Of a DNA stretch of 64,000 bases, positions 10,323 through 20,858 are shown one piece after another. The notes beneath the pieces were generated by a model, which worked only from the letters and a program-made list of their open reading frames with translations, ran no database searches and was not told where the DNA came from. A program made the translations under genes and the position numbers. Where the stretch lies: positions 496,001 to 560,000 of the forward strand of contig NZ_KB894570.1 in the NCBI RefSeq assembly GCF_000374525.1. Direction: 5' to 3'. How positions within the stretch are numbered: position 1 is the stretch's first letter; each line of letters begins with the position of its first letter. This DNA comes from Amorphus coralli DSM 19760 (lineage in GTDB: Bacteria > Pseudomonadota > Alphaproteobacteria > Rhizobiales > Amorphaceae).

Positions 10323-11453
10323 TCATCGCACCACGTCGGTCCAGAGCTCGGACGGATCCGGCTCCGGGTCGGACTGGGCGAACTCGGCCGCCTCGTTGAT
10401 GATGTCGCGGACTTCCTTGTCGATCTTCTTGACCTCGTCCTCCGACATCTTGTGCTCCTCGATAAGGCGCGAGCGGAGGTGCTCGATCGGGTCGCGCTCG
10501 GTGCGCATCTTGTTGACTTCGTCGCGGGTCCGGTACTTTGCCGGATCCGACATCGAATGGCCGCGGTATCGATAGGTCAGCATTTCGAGGATGTAGGGGC
10601 CCTTGCCCTCACGGGCGTGGGCGATCGCGCGCTCGCCGGCGGCGCGGACCGCATGGACCTCCATGCCGTCGACCTGCTCGCCCGGGATCTCGAAGGACGC
10701 GCCTCGATGCGACAGATTGGTGGTTGAGGAGGCCCGCTCGACGGAGGTGCCCATGCCGTACTTGTTGTTCTCGATGACGTAGACCACCGGCAGGCTCCAG
10801 AGCTTCGCCATGTTGAAGCTCTCGTAGACCTGGCCCTGGTTGGCCGCACCGTCGCCGAAATAGGTGATCGAGACGGAGCCGTTCTCGCGGTACTTGTTGG
10901 CGAAGGCGAGCCCGGTGCCCAGCGGCACCTGCGCCCCGACGATCCCGTGTCCGCCGTAGAAATTCTTGTCGACGGAGAACATGTGCATCGAACCGCCCTT
11001 GCCCTTGGAATAGCCAGAGCGGCGGCCGGTCAGCTCGGCCATCACACCTTTCGATTCCATCCCGCAGGCGATCATGTGGCCATGGTCGCGGTAGCCGGTG
11101 ATGATCTGGTCGCCTTCCTTCAGCGCCATCTGCATGCCCACCACCACGGCCTCCTGGCCGATGTAGAGGTGGCAGAAGCCGCCAATCAGGCCCATCCCGT
11201 AAAGCTGGCCGGCCTTCTCCTCGAAGCGGCGCACGAGCAGCATTTCACGGTAGGCGTAGACATCCTCGTCCCTGGTGAAATGCACGGTCTCGCCGGTCAT
11301 CGACTTGGCGGTGCTGGTCTTCTCTCCGGACTTGGCATCGGCGGACTTCGTCGAGCGGCTGCTACGCGACGGGCCCGAAGTCCTGCTCGTTCCGGACGAC
11401 CGGCTCGTTCCCGAGGATCGCTTGCGGCTCGTGGTCGGTTTCTTCTCGGCCAT
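10323..11453 (-). CDS. pdhA: Pyruvate dehydrogenase E1 alpha
   Basis: A 376-residue thiamine-diphosphate subunit. The TPP/Mg motif GDGAANQGQVYESFNMA is present, and the E1-beta-contacting loop RYRGHSMSDPAKYR carries the usual serine. The protein has an unusual first 50 residues: after MAEKKPTTSRKR comes a low-complexity Ser/Arg/Thr/Gly tract with short GTSR repeats, ahead of the conserved core at VHFTRDEDVYAYREMLL. The ATG at 11453 begins this tail, and no good internal start lies between it and the core except a Met near residue 52. It is first in the pdh operon. Confidence 0.93.
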   Translation of the reverse strand: MAEKKPTTSRKRSSGTSRSSGTSRTSGPSRSSRSTKSADAKSGEKTSTAKSMTGETVHFTRDEDVYAYREMLLVRRFEEKAGQLYGMGLIGGFCHLYIGQEAVVVGMQMALKEGDQIITGYRDHGHMIACGMESKGVMAELTGRRSGYSKGKGGSMHMFSVDKNFYGGHGIVGAQVPLGTGLAFANKYRENGSVSITYFGDGAANQGQVYESFNMAKLWSLPVVYVIENNKYGMGTSVERASSTTNLSHRGASFEIPGEQVDGMEVHAVRAAGERAIAHAREGKGPYILEMLTYRYRGHSMSDPAKYRTRDEVNKMRTERDPIEHLRSRLIEEHKMSEDEVKKIDKEVRDIINEAAEFAQSDPEPDPSELWTDVVR

Positions 11454-11708
11454 CAGGGCTCTCTCCGGCGTTCGTTCGCGGCAGGTCGGACGGACATTAG
11501 CGAAGGGTCGGCTTGGGTGAAAGACCACACCGACGGGAAGTGGTCGATATTGCAGTGCAGCATGCACTGAGCGCCCTTTCCAAGTCGCATCAAGGACTTG
11601 GCACGGACACGGCCACCACCTTAGACAGCAAGTCGACGCGGTGGCGAGGCCGGTTTCGGGATGGCAGCCCTGTCCCTGGCGGGACGCAATGGCTGTGGAC
11701 AGCCTCGA

Positions 11709-12095
11709 TCAGCGCAGTGCGACGCGGCCGGCGTCCGACAACGTTGCCGGCAGCTGCGAGACGCGCGCGTCCCCGGCAAGGCCCGGACTCGTGTAGATCA
11801 CGACCTCTTCCGGCCGGGCGAGATTGAGCTTGGCGCGGGCACGCTCGTCGAGCATGTCGGCATCGATCGCAGCCGACTGCAGCAGCTTCACGCGGGCCTC
11901 GAGATCCTTGCGGCGCTCGACGATGGCGTCACGGTCGGCAACCAGCCGGGCGATCTCGGTCTCGAACGCGAGACGGGCGCGGATGCCGTAGTCGCCATGC
12001 ACGCCGTGCCATCCGAAATAGACGATCATCGCGATCATCAGGACGGGAGCGGGCAGCCGGGACAGGAAGGTGGTTCGACGGTGGCGGGTCGCCAT
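11709..12095 (-). CDS. FtsB/DivIC-family septum formation initiator
   Basis: A 128-residue bitopic protein with a short basic cytoplasmic N-terminus, one membrane helix (about 14-33, LPAPVLMIAMIVYFGWHGVH) and a periplasmic coiled coil (RARLAFETEIARLVADRDAI ... RKDLEARVKLLQ). The family signature ERARAKLNLARPEEVVIY follows. FtsB-type proteins bridge early and late divisome proteins. The position between eno and pdhA on the same strand is the usual rhizobial one, which supports the call despite low sequence conservation. Confidence 0.85.
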   Translation of the reverse strand: MATRHRRTTFLSRLPAPVLMIAMIVYFGWHGVHGDYGIRARLAFETEIARLVADRDAIVERRKDLEARVKLLQSAAIDADMLDERARAKLNLARPEEVVIYTSPGLAGDARVSQLPATLSDAGRVALR

Positions 12096-12166
12096 GGGGG
12101 CCGGTACTCGAAACGCTGGAACTGATACACCCGCGCCTCTTATGCCAGCCCCGCCTTAACGAGCGG

Positions 12167-12196
12167 TTGCCCCGGCGGCAAAACCCGCCAGGGCAA
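12167..12196. repeat. Strong hairpin after eno
   Basis: Twelve-base arms (TTGCCCCGGCGG at 12167-12178 and CCGCCAGGGCAA at 12185-12196) pair with one mismatch around a six-base loop. It lies about 20 bases past the eno stop on the minus strand and before the ftsB-like gene. There is no T tract after it, so it may be an RNA-stabilising or processing hairpin and not a classic intrinsic terminator. Confidence 0.5.
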
Positions 12197-12217
12197 GTGT
12201 CGGTCAAAGGAAAGTGG

Positions 12218-14706
<2,489 letters not shown>

Positions 14707-14718
14707 GCCAGACCGCTC

Positions 14719-15942
14719 CTAGCGGGTGAACAGCTCCTGGGTCCGCGCGACGCCACGCAGCTCGTGCGTACCCACCGACCGCAGGCCGCCGCCGAAGGCC
14801 GCGGCAAAGCTTTCCGAAACGAGTATCTGCTCGCCGAGCGGCTGACAGAGCGCCTCGATACGGGCGGCCTCATTGACCGCCGGTCCGATGACGGTGAAGT
14901 CGAGCCGGCGATTGGACCCGACATTGCCGTACATGACCTCGCCCAGGTGCAGCGCTACATCGACAACGAGCGGCGCCCTGCCCGACGCGGCACGCCTTTC
15001 ATTCAGCCGATCGTTCGCCGTACGCATCTCTTCCGCCGCGGTCAGAGCTTCTGCGCAGACTGCCGCCGCGTCGCGCCCCTCCAGGCTGAAGATGGCGAGG
15101 AACCCGTCGCCGAGAAACTTCAGCACATCGCCCTTGTGGGCATCGACAATGTCGGCGAGATCGCCCAGCGTCTCGTTCAGCGACTGAAGAACGTCCTCGC
15201 CGTCGGTCTCGTCGGCGAAATGGGTGAAGCCACGCAGGTCGGCGACCATGATGACGGAATAGAGCCGGCTTGCAGCGCCCCGCTCGATCTGCCCGGAGAG
15301 GACGCGGTGACCGGCATCCGTGCCGACATAGGCGTCGAGCAGATCCTGCGCGGCCCGTTTCAGCGCGATCCGGTAGCAGGCGAGTCCCAGCCGCGGCACC
15401 AGCCGGTCGAGCGTCTCGATATCGCTATCGCTGAAGCCGCCCGGCCGATCGGACAGCCAGGACAGGAGCATGCCGGGCAGTCCGGTATCCACGCCCTCCT
15501 CGCCGAACCGCACCAGGCGTCCGACCCAGTCCGTGCCGCCCCCTTCGCGAAATTCTTCGAGCACCGGAAACGACAGCGTTTCATTCGTGTCGAGCCGATA
15601 GCGCATGGCCATCACGCCCTCTTCGAGCATCACGCGCAGCGGGCTTGCCTGCCAGCCAATGCGGGGCATGCTGGAGCGCTCGTACTCCTCGGCCACGAAA
15701 CCGCGGTTGCGCCACCAGTATCCCCCGTAGCCCTTTACGGTGGGATGCAGCGCCGCGATGGAGACGTGCATCCTGACCAAGGGGATGTCGAGCGCGGCGA
15801 CACCTTCGCAAAAACCCTGAATCAGCCGGTCGAGATCGTCCCGCAGCAGGCCTTCGTCGATGATCCAGTCGCTGAGGTCCTGGATTGCGGCTAGATCCAC
15901 CGCTTCAGATCCGTCCGCTCCGGAAACCAGACCATCTTGCAT
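14719..15942 (-). CDS. Class III adenylate/guanylate cyclase with N-terminal sensor-like domain
   Basis: A 407-residue cytoplasmic cyclase. The C-terminal catalytic domain starts near residue 225. MVADLRGFTHFAD has the first metal Asp, FLGDGFLAIF the second, and GEVMYGNVGSNRRLDFTVIG followed by AVNEAARIE supplies the transition-state Asn/Arg region. The first 220 residues are a conserved helical/GAF-like region (LHPTVKGYGGYWWR) often paired with rhizobial cyclases. Ligand and product (cAMP or cGMP) cannot be told. It is a single gene, convergent with galU. Confidence 0.87.
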   Translation of the reverse strand: MQDGLVSGADGSEAVDLAAIQDLSDWIIDEGLLRDDLDRLIQGFCEGVAALDIPLVRMHVSIAALHPTVKGYGGYWWRNRGFVAEEYERSSMPRIGWQASPLRVMLEEGVMAMRYRLDTNETLSFPVLEEFREGGGTDWVGRLVRFGEEGVDTGLPGMLLSWLSDRPGGFSDSDIETLDRLVPRLGLACYRIALKRAAQDLLDAYVGTDAGHRVLSGQIERGAASRLYSVIMVADLRGFTHFADETDGEDVLQSLNETLGDLADIVDAHKGDVLKFLGDGFLAIFSLEGRDAAAVCAEALTAAEEMRTANDRLNERRAASGRAPLVVDVALHLGEVMYGNVGSNRRLDFTVIGPAVNEAARIEALCQPLGEQILVSESFAAAFGGGLRSVGTHELRGVARTQELFTR

Positions 15943-16026
15943 CGCAATCGCCCCGTCCTGTCGCCCTCCGCCAACATGGTGTCGGCAGGCCCTGGCGTCA
16001 CCCCTTGCGTCAGAGCGGGCTGCGCC

Positions 16027-17169
16027 TCAGGTGCGGGTCTGGTCGCCGCGCGCCCAGCCTTCGCGGATTTGAGCCGCCTCGTCCTCGAAGCGGCCGTCCT
16101 CGATCGCGCTGCGGAGCCGGCGCATGAGGTCCTGATAGTAGGCGATGTTGTTCCAGGTGAGCAGCATCGCACCCAGCATCTCGCCGGCCCGGATCAGGTG
16201 GTGAAGGTAGGCCCGGCTATAGAGGCGGGAAATTTCCGTCGGCCCCTCCGGATCGAGCGGCGCCGCGTCCTCGGCATGGCGGGCATTCTTCAGGTTGAGC
16301 TTGCCGTGACGGGTGTAGGCCACGCCATGGCGTCCGGCCCTGGTCGGCATGACGCAATCGAACATGTCGACGCCCCGGGCAACCGACCCGACCAGGTCGT
16401 CAGGCGTGCCGACACCCATCAGGTAACGCGGTTTATCGACCGGCAGAACGGCGGTGGTCGCCTCGGTGACAGCGAACATGATCTCCTGCGGCTCGCCAAC
16501 GGCGAGACCGCCGATGGAATAGCCCTCGAAAGGCAGGGCGGACAGGCCCGCCGCAGACTGCTCGCGCAGGCCGTGGTCATCGCCCCCCTGGACGATGCCG
16601 AACAGCGCCTGACCCTTGCCGGGACCGCCAAGGCGCTCGAACTCCTCCCGCGAACGCGCCGCCCAGTCGAGGCTGAGCCGCATGCCGCGCTCGATTTCCT
16701 CGCGGGTGGCCGGCAGCCGCACGCATTCGTCGAGCTGCATCTGGATGTCGGAACCGAGCAGCCCCTGGATCTCGACGGAGCGCTCCGGCGTGAGCCGGTG
16801 CATGGACCCGTCGATGTGGCTCTTAAAGGTCACGCCGTCGGCATCGAGCTTTCTCAGCGCCGCCAGCGACATCACCTGGAAGCCTCCGGAGTCGGTGAGA
16901 ATCGTGTGCGGCCAGTTCATGAAACGGTGCAGCCCGCCGAGCCGTGCCACCCGTCCCGCGCCGGGGCGCAGCATCAGGTGATAGACGTTGCCCAGGACGA
17001 CGTCAGCGCCGGTCTCGCGCACGTGCTCCGGCAGCATCGTCTTGACGGTCGCCTGGGTCCCCACGGGCATGAATGCCGGCGTTTCGACGAGGCCATGCGC
17101 CGTCTTGAGCCGGCCGCGCCGCGCCCGTCCGTCGGTCGCCAGGAGGGAAAAGTCGAAGCGCTCGGTCAC
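16027..17169 (-). CDS. tgt: Queuine tRNA-ribosyltransferase (Tgt), zinc ligands absent
   Basis: A 380-residue Tgt that exchanges guanine-34 for preQ1 in GUN tRNAs. Catalytic blocks are present: [12 protein letters not shown] (Asp93), FGIVQGG and [19 protein letters not shown] (Asp268). The C-terminal zinc site is not seen. Where bacterial Tgt has C-x-C-x2-C, this protein reads [17 protein letters not shown] (residues 305-321) with no cysteine, and the zinc His of the 'HN' motif is Asn340 in [11 protein letters not shown]. The rest of the fold is intact, so activity without zinc is possible. The start overlaps the queA stop by four bases. Confidence 0.92.
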   Translation of the reverse strand: MTERFDFSLLATDGRARRGRLKTAHGLVETPAFMPVGTQATVKTMLPEHVRETGADVVLGNVYHLMLRPGAGRVARLGGLHRFMNWPHTILTDSGGFQVMSLAALRKLDADGVTFKSHIDGSMHRLTPERSVEIQGLLGSDIQMQLDECVRLPATREEIERGMRLSLDWAARSREEFERLGGPGKGQALFGIVQGGDDHGLREQSAAGLSALPFEGYSIGGLAVGEPQEIMFAVTEATTAVLPVDKPRYLMGVGTPDDLVGSVARGVDMFDCVMPTRAGRHGVAYTRHGKLNLKNARHAEDAAPLDPEGPTEISRLYSRAYLHHLIRAGEMLGAMLLTWNNIAYYQDLMRRLRSAIEDGRFEDEAAQIREGWARGDQTRT

Positions 17170-18317
17170 CGGTTCGCTTTCGGAAAGAGAAGGCTGGAAT
17201 CGCCGTAGGAATAAAACCGGTATCCCGTCTCCACGGCGTGGGCGTAGGCCGCCTGCATGGTCTCCAGGCCGGAAAAGGCGGACACCAGCATGAACAGCGT
17301 CGATTTCGGCAGGTGGAAGTTGGTCATCAACACGTCGACGGCGCGGAACCGGTAGCCCGGCCGGATGAAGATCGCCGTCTCGTCGGCGAACGCCCCGACA
17401 GTCCCATTCTCGTCGGTGGCTGATTCCAGCAGCCTGAGGCTGGTTGTTCCCACGCAGACAATGCGGCCGCCAGCGGCGCGCGCAGCGTTCAACCGCTCCG
17501 CTGTCTCGGTGCTCACGGTGCCGAACTCCGCATGCATCTCGTGGGCGTTGAGGTCTTCCGCCTTCACAGGCAGAAAGGTGCCCGCCCCGACATGCAGCGT
17601 CACGAACTCCGTGCCGATGCCCCGCTCGCCGAGGCGGCGCAGGAGATCGGGCGTGAAGTGCAGCCCTGCGGTGGGAGCGGCGACGGAGCCCGGAAGGCGG
17701 GCGTAGACGGTTTGATAGTCTTCGCGGTCGGCGGCGTCTTCGGGCCGGCGGCGGGCGATGTAAGGCGGCAGCGGCACGTGTCCGACGGCCAGCATCGCTT
17801 CTTCGAAGCTGGCCGCGCCGGGATCGAAGCAGAGTGTGGCCTCGCCACCCTCAAGGGCTGTCACGCGAGCCAAGAGGCCACCCTCGACCGGCTCTGCATC
17901 GGGACCGGATGCAAACCGGATCGTTTCGCCGACGGCCAGCCGCTTCGCCGGCCGCACGAACGCCTTCCAGGCGCCGTCACCGAGATCCTTGTGCAGCGTC
18001 GCCGAAATGCGTGCGACGGCATCGCCGCGAACGCGAACGCCGAAGAGCTGAGCGGGAATGACACGGGTATCGTTGAAGACGAGGACGTCGCCGGGAGCCA
18101 GGAGCTCCGGCAGGTCGGAGACGGTGCGGTCGGCCAGTTCCGGCGACGCGCCAGGCGTGACGGCCAGGAGGCGCGCGCTGTCGCGCGGTCGCGCGGGCCT
18201 GAGCGCGATCCGATCTCCGGGAAGCTCGAAGTCGTAGTCGGAAAGCGCGCCTCCGGGGGTGGAGGGGAAGCCATCAAGCTCCCCCTCGCCCGCCGGTTCG
18301 CGGGTTGGCGCGGTCAC
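17166..18317 (-). CDS. queA: S-adenosylmethionine:tRNA ribosyltransferase-isomerase
   Basis: A 383-residue QueA that adds the epoxycyclopentanediol of queuosine onto preQ1-34 tRNA using the ribosyl of SAM. Conserved stretches are [59 protein letters not shown] and [16 protein letters not shown]. The ATG at 18317 overlaps the stop of the upstream cyclophilin gene (ATGA), which decides the start and gives about 25 residues ahead of the family core. It overlaps tgt by four bases, so the two queuosine genes are translationally coupled. Confidence 0.93.
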   Translation of the reverse strand: MTAPTREPAGEGELDGFPSTPGGALSDYDFELPGDRIALRPARPRDSARLLAVTPGASPELADRTVSDLPELLAPGDVLVFNDTRVIPAQLFGVRVRGDAVARISATLHKDLGDGAWKAFVRPAKRLAVGETIRFASGPDAEPVEGGLLARVTALEGGEATLCFDPGAASFEEAMLAVGHVPLPPYIARRRPEDAADREDYQTVYARLPGSVAAPTAGLHFTPDLLRRLGERGIGTEFVTLHVGAGTFLPVKAEDLNAHEMHAEFGTVSTETAERLNAARAAGGRIVCVGTTSLRLLESATDENGTVGAFADETAIFIRPGYRFRAVDVLMTNFHLPKSTLFMLVSAFSGLETMQAAYAHAVETGYRFYSYGDSSLLFPKANR

Positions 18318-18781
18318 GCCGCGTCAGCGGCGATCCAGGCCTTCTCGATCCGGTCGGGATCGACGACGGGCTCGCCACGCTTGATCTGATCGACGGCGTC
18401 CATGCCCTCGGTCACCTGACCCCAGACGGTGTACTGCTTGTCCAGGAAGGTGTGGCGATCGAAGCAGATGAAGAACTGGCTGTCGGCGGAGTCCGGATCC
18501 GGCGTCCGCGCCATGGAAACGGTGCCGCGCTCGTGCGGGGCGTCGTTGAACTCCTGCTTCAGCTTCTTGCCGGACCCGCCGGTGCCGTTGCCCTTCGGGC
18601 AGCCGGTTTGGGCCATGAAGCCCTCGATCACCCGGTGGAACACGATGCCGTCATAGAAGCCGTCACGAACGAGCTCCTTGATACGGGCGACGTGATTGGG
18701 AGCGACGTCGGGGCGCAGCTCGATGGTGACGTTGCCCTTGGTCGTCTGCAGCACCAGGGTGTTTTCTGGATCGTTGGCCAT
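18314..18781 (-). CDS. ppiB: Cytoplasmic cyclophilin-type peptidylprolyl isomerase
   Basis: A 155-residue cyclophilin with no signal peptide. The active-site stretch [19 protein letters not shown] holds the catalytic Arg, and [20 protein letters not shown] is the second conserved block. It catalyses prolyl cis-trans isomerisation during protein folding. It is one of two adjacent cyclophilins, the other being exported. It lies between that gene and queA, overlapping queA by four bases. The order coaD, ppi, ppi, queA, tgt is common in the order. Confidence 0.92.
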   Translation of the reverse strand: MANDPENTLVLQTTKGNVTIELRPDVAPNHVARIKELVRDGFYDGIVFHRVIEGFMAQTGCPKGNGTGGSGKKLKQEFNDAPHERGTVSMARTPDPDSADSQFFICFDRHTFLDKQYTVWGQVTEGMDAVDQIKRGEPVVDPDRIEKAWIAADAA

Positions 18782-18832
18782 CGGCTCTTTCTCCTGTTGA
18801 GACGCGGTGCGGGATCGGGTCAGAACCCGCTC

Positions 18833-19378
18833 TTACTGGTTGGCCTTGATGTAGGCCTTGGTGATCTGGTCGGGGTTGGACATCTGGCCGTTGGCGCTGC
18901 GCGAGCCCTTCTTGATGGCATCAACGACATCCATGCCGTCGATGACCTGGCCGAACACGGTGTACTGGCCGTCAAGGCTCGGCGTGCGGCCGAACATGAT
19001 GAAGAACTGCGAGTTCGCGCTGTTCGGGCTCTGGGCGCGGGCCATGCCGACCGTGCCACGCTCGTAGGGCGTGTTCGTGAACTCCGCCTTCAGGTCCGGG
19101 TAGTCGGATCCGCCCGTGCCCGTCCCGGTCGGGTCGCCGGTCTGAGCCATGAACCCGTCGATCACCCGGTGGAACGGCACGCCGTCATAGAAGCCCTCGT
19201 TGGCGAGCGTCTTGATCCGCTCCACATGGTTCGGAGCAAGGTCCGGCCGCAGCGCGATCTCGACGGGCCCCTTGCTGGTCTCCAGCACGAGGATGTTGTC
19301 GGGGCTCGGGGCCTGCGCGGCGGCGGGGGCCGCAACAGCCAGCACGAGGGCGAAGACAGCAGCAAGACGTGCAATCAT
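18833..19378 (-). CDS. ppiA: Periplasmic cyclophilin-type peptidylprolyl isomerase
   Basis: A 181-residue cyclophilin with a clear Sec signal peptide (MIARLAAVFALVLAVAAPAAAQA, probable cleavage after AAA or AQA). The active-site region is FHRVIDGFMAQTGDPTGTG, with SQFFIMFGRTPSLDGQYTVF following. It is expected to act on proteins in the periplasm. The ATG at 19378 was chosen because it immediately precedes the signal peptide; in-frame upstream codons give no export signal. It is 51 bases upstream of its cytoplasmic paralogue, and the pair probably arose by duplication. Confidence 0.9.
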   Translation of the reverse strand: MIARLAAVFALVLAVAAPAAAQAPSPDNILVLETSKGPVEIALRPDLAPNHVERIKTLANEGFYDGVPFHRVIDGFMAQTGDPTGTGTGGSDYPDLKAEFTNTPYERGTVGMARAQSPNSANSQFFIMFGRTPSLDGQYTVFGQVIDGMDVVDAIKKGSRSANGQMSNPDQITKAYIKANQ

Positions 19379-19494
19379 GGAAGACCTCTTGGAGAGACCG
19401 CCTGCGGCGTCGCGCGGGACGACATCTGGCGGGTGTGGATCGGGGTGCGCCGTCCGATGCCGAAGGACCGCTCGGGCCATCCGCGGGCGACGCG

Positions 19495-19998
19495 TCAGTC
19501 TGCGCGGCCTGTTCTTTCGGCCAGCCGCTGGGCAATGCCGTCCGGCACGAAATCCGCCGTTCGCCCGCCCATCCGCGCGATCTGGCGCACAAGCGTGGCT
19601 GTGATGTGACGCACCTCGGGGGATGCGGGAAGAAAGACGGTCTGGACCTCCGGCCGCAACGTGCGGTTCATGCCTGCCATCTGCATCTCGTAATCGAGGT
19701 CGGTGCCGTCCCTGAGGCCACGGATCAGGAGGCTCGCTCCGTGATCAACGGCGCAATCGATAACCAGATTGGAGAAGGACACCACCTGAAGCCTGTCCAG
19801 CTCATTGGCCGGAAGCAGGGTGCGGCCGACTTCGGCCAGCATCTCGACCCGCTCTTCGAAGGAGAACATCGGGGCCTTGCCCGGATGCACGCCGATGGCC
19901 ACCACCACCCGATCGGCGATCCCGAGCGCGTGGGAAAGCACGTCGAGGTGCCCGTTGGTCACCGGATCGAACGATCCGGGATAAAGCGCAATTCGCAT
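19495..19998 (-). CDS. coaD: Phosphopantetheine adenylyltransferase
   Basis: A 167-residue CoaD that makes dephospho-CoA from phosphopantetheine and ATP. The nucleotidylyltransferase signature [14 protein letters not shown] is at the N-terminus, with [20 protein letters not shown] and the C-terminal [13 protein letters not shown]-like block ([20 protein letters not shown]). The ATG at 19998 starts directly at [12 protein letters not shown], the usual N-terminus. It heads the run coaD, ppiA, ppiB, queA, tgt on the minus strand. Confidence 0.94.
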   Translation of the reverse strand: MRIALYPGSFDPVTNGHLDVLSHALGIADRVVVAIGVHPGKAPMFSFEERVEMLAEVGRTLLPANELDRLQVVSFSNLVIDCAVDHGASLLIRGLRDGTDLDYEMQMAGMNRTLRPEVQTVFLPASPEVRHITATLVRQIARMGGRTADFVPDGIAQRLAERTGRAD

Positions 19999-20181
19999 GT
20001 GGTCGCCGCCGTGATCCTGGGAATCGCCTCGCGCCGCGGATTTCCGGGCCAATCATGCAGGGCGCGTTGGTCTAGCCCCGCCCGCTGAATGCCGCAACCC
20101 CGCGGCTCGATTAACGCTTTCTATACCAGACCGGAACCGCCGAGGCTCGACTTGCGTTGTTGTGTCAGGAGGACGGCAACA

Positions 20182-20700
20182 ATGCGTATGATCATCAACA
20201 CTTCCAGTCACGCCGAAGACAACGTCAGCACCGTCGAGCGCGACCGTAGTCATGAGCAAGACGAGACGATCGTTAACAAAGCGTTTGACCGTGACGAGCA
20301 TCACTCGCAGGCGGCCGAATTTGCCCCATCTCATCATCACCAGGGACGGTTTGCTCAGTCCAAACGGCACAAGGGGCCAGGGATGATGTTTGCGAAGCGC
20401 TTTTCCGCACGAATGATTGCCGCGTCTGGCATTGTCGGCATCACCGCCATTGCGGTGTCCGCAGGCGTCAACACCGCCGACGTCGCAACGGCACCGAACA
20501 AGACCGACCGGTTTGCCACCGTGGCCGAGCGCCTGTGCGCCGACCAGAACTGGCCGAACATTTCGCCGGGCTGCATCACCTGGCAGTCCGCCACCCCCGG
20601 CCCGCGCAAAGTCCGCTTCGTCACCCAGAAGACGACGGACACCGACAATAACGTGACGGTTCTGTCGCGCACCAAGGTCACGCAGATCGCGCAGCGCTGA
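20182..20700 (+). CDS. Exported small protein with His-rich leader, unknown function
   Basis: A 172-residue protein with a near-perfect AGGAGG nine bases before the ATG at 20182. Residues 1-67 are polar and His/Asp-rich (SHHHQG, DEHHSQ). A second possible start, MMFAKRFSARMIAASGIVGI at codon 68, begins what looks like a signal peptide or membrane anchor and has its own AGGGG. The mature part has CADQNWPNISPGCITW, a paired-Cys motif seen in short secreted rhizobial proteins, and ends in VLSRTKVTQIAQR. Either the long form is a type II membrane protein or translation starts at 20383. Function unknown. Confidence 0.6.
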   Translation: MRMIINTSSHAEDNVSTVERDRSHEQDETIVNKAFDRDEHHSQAAEFAPSHHHQGRFAQSKRHKGPGMMFAKRFSARMIAASGIVGITAIAVSAGVNTADVATAPNKTDRFATVAERLCADQNWPNISPGCITWQSATPGPRKVRFVTQKTTDTDNNVTVLSRTKVTQIAQR

Positions 20701-20775
20701 TTTCCATCCGGCTGGTCGGCAGGCCGGAACGCTGCTCACAGACGCCGTGGCAGTTTGCCCCCCTCCTTCCACGGC

Positions 20776-20811
20776 AAAGCCCCGCAGTGCCAAGCGCTGC
20801 GGGGCTTTTTC
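20776..20811 (+). terminator. Intrinsic terminator
   Basis: A perfect 12-base stem, AAAGCCCCGCAG (20776-20787) with CTGCGGGGCTTT (20797-20808), has a nine-base loop and runs into a T tract. It ends transcripts of the small exported-protein gene that stops at 20700. On the other strand the T run is short, so it is a weaker terminator for gyrA. Confidence 0.9.
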
Positions 20812-20858
20812 TTGCTTGGTCGTCGTGGCGGCCGCCGAATTCTGGGCCGGCTCGAGAT

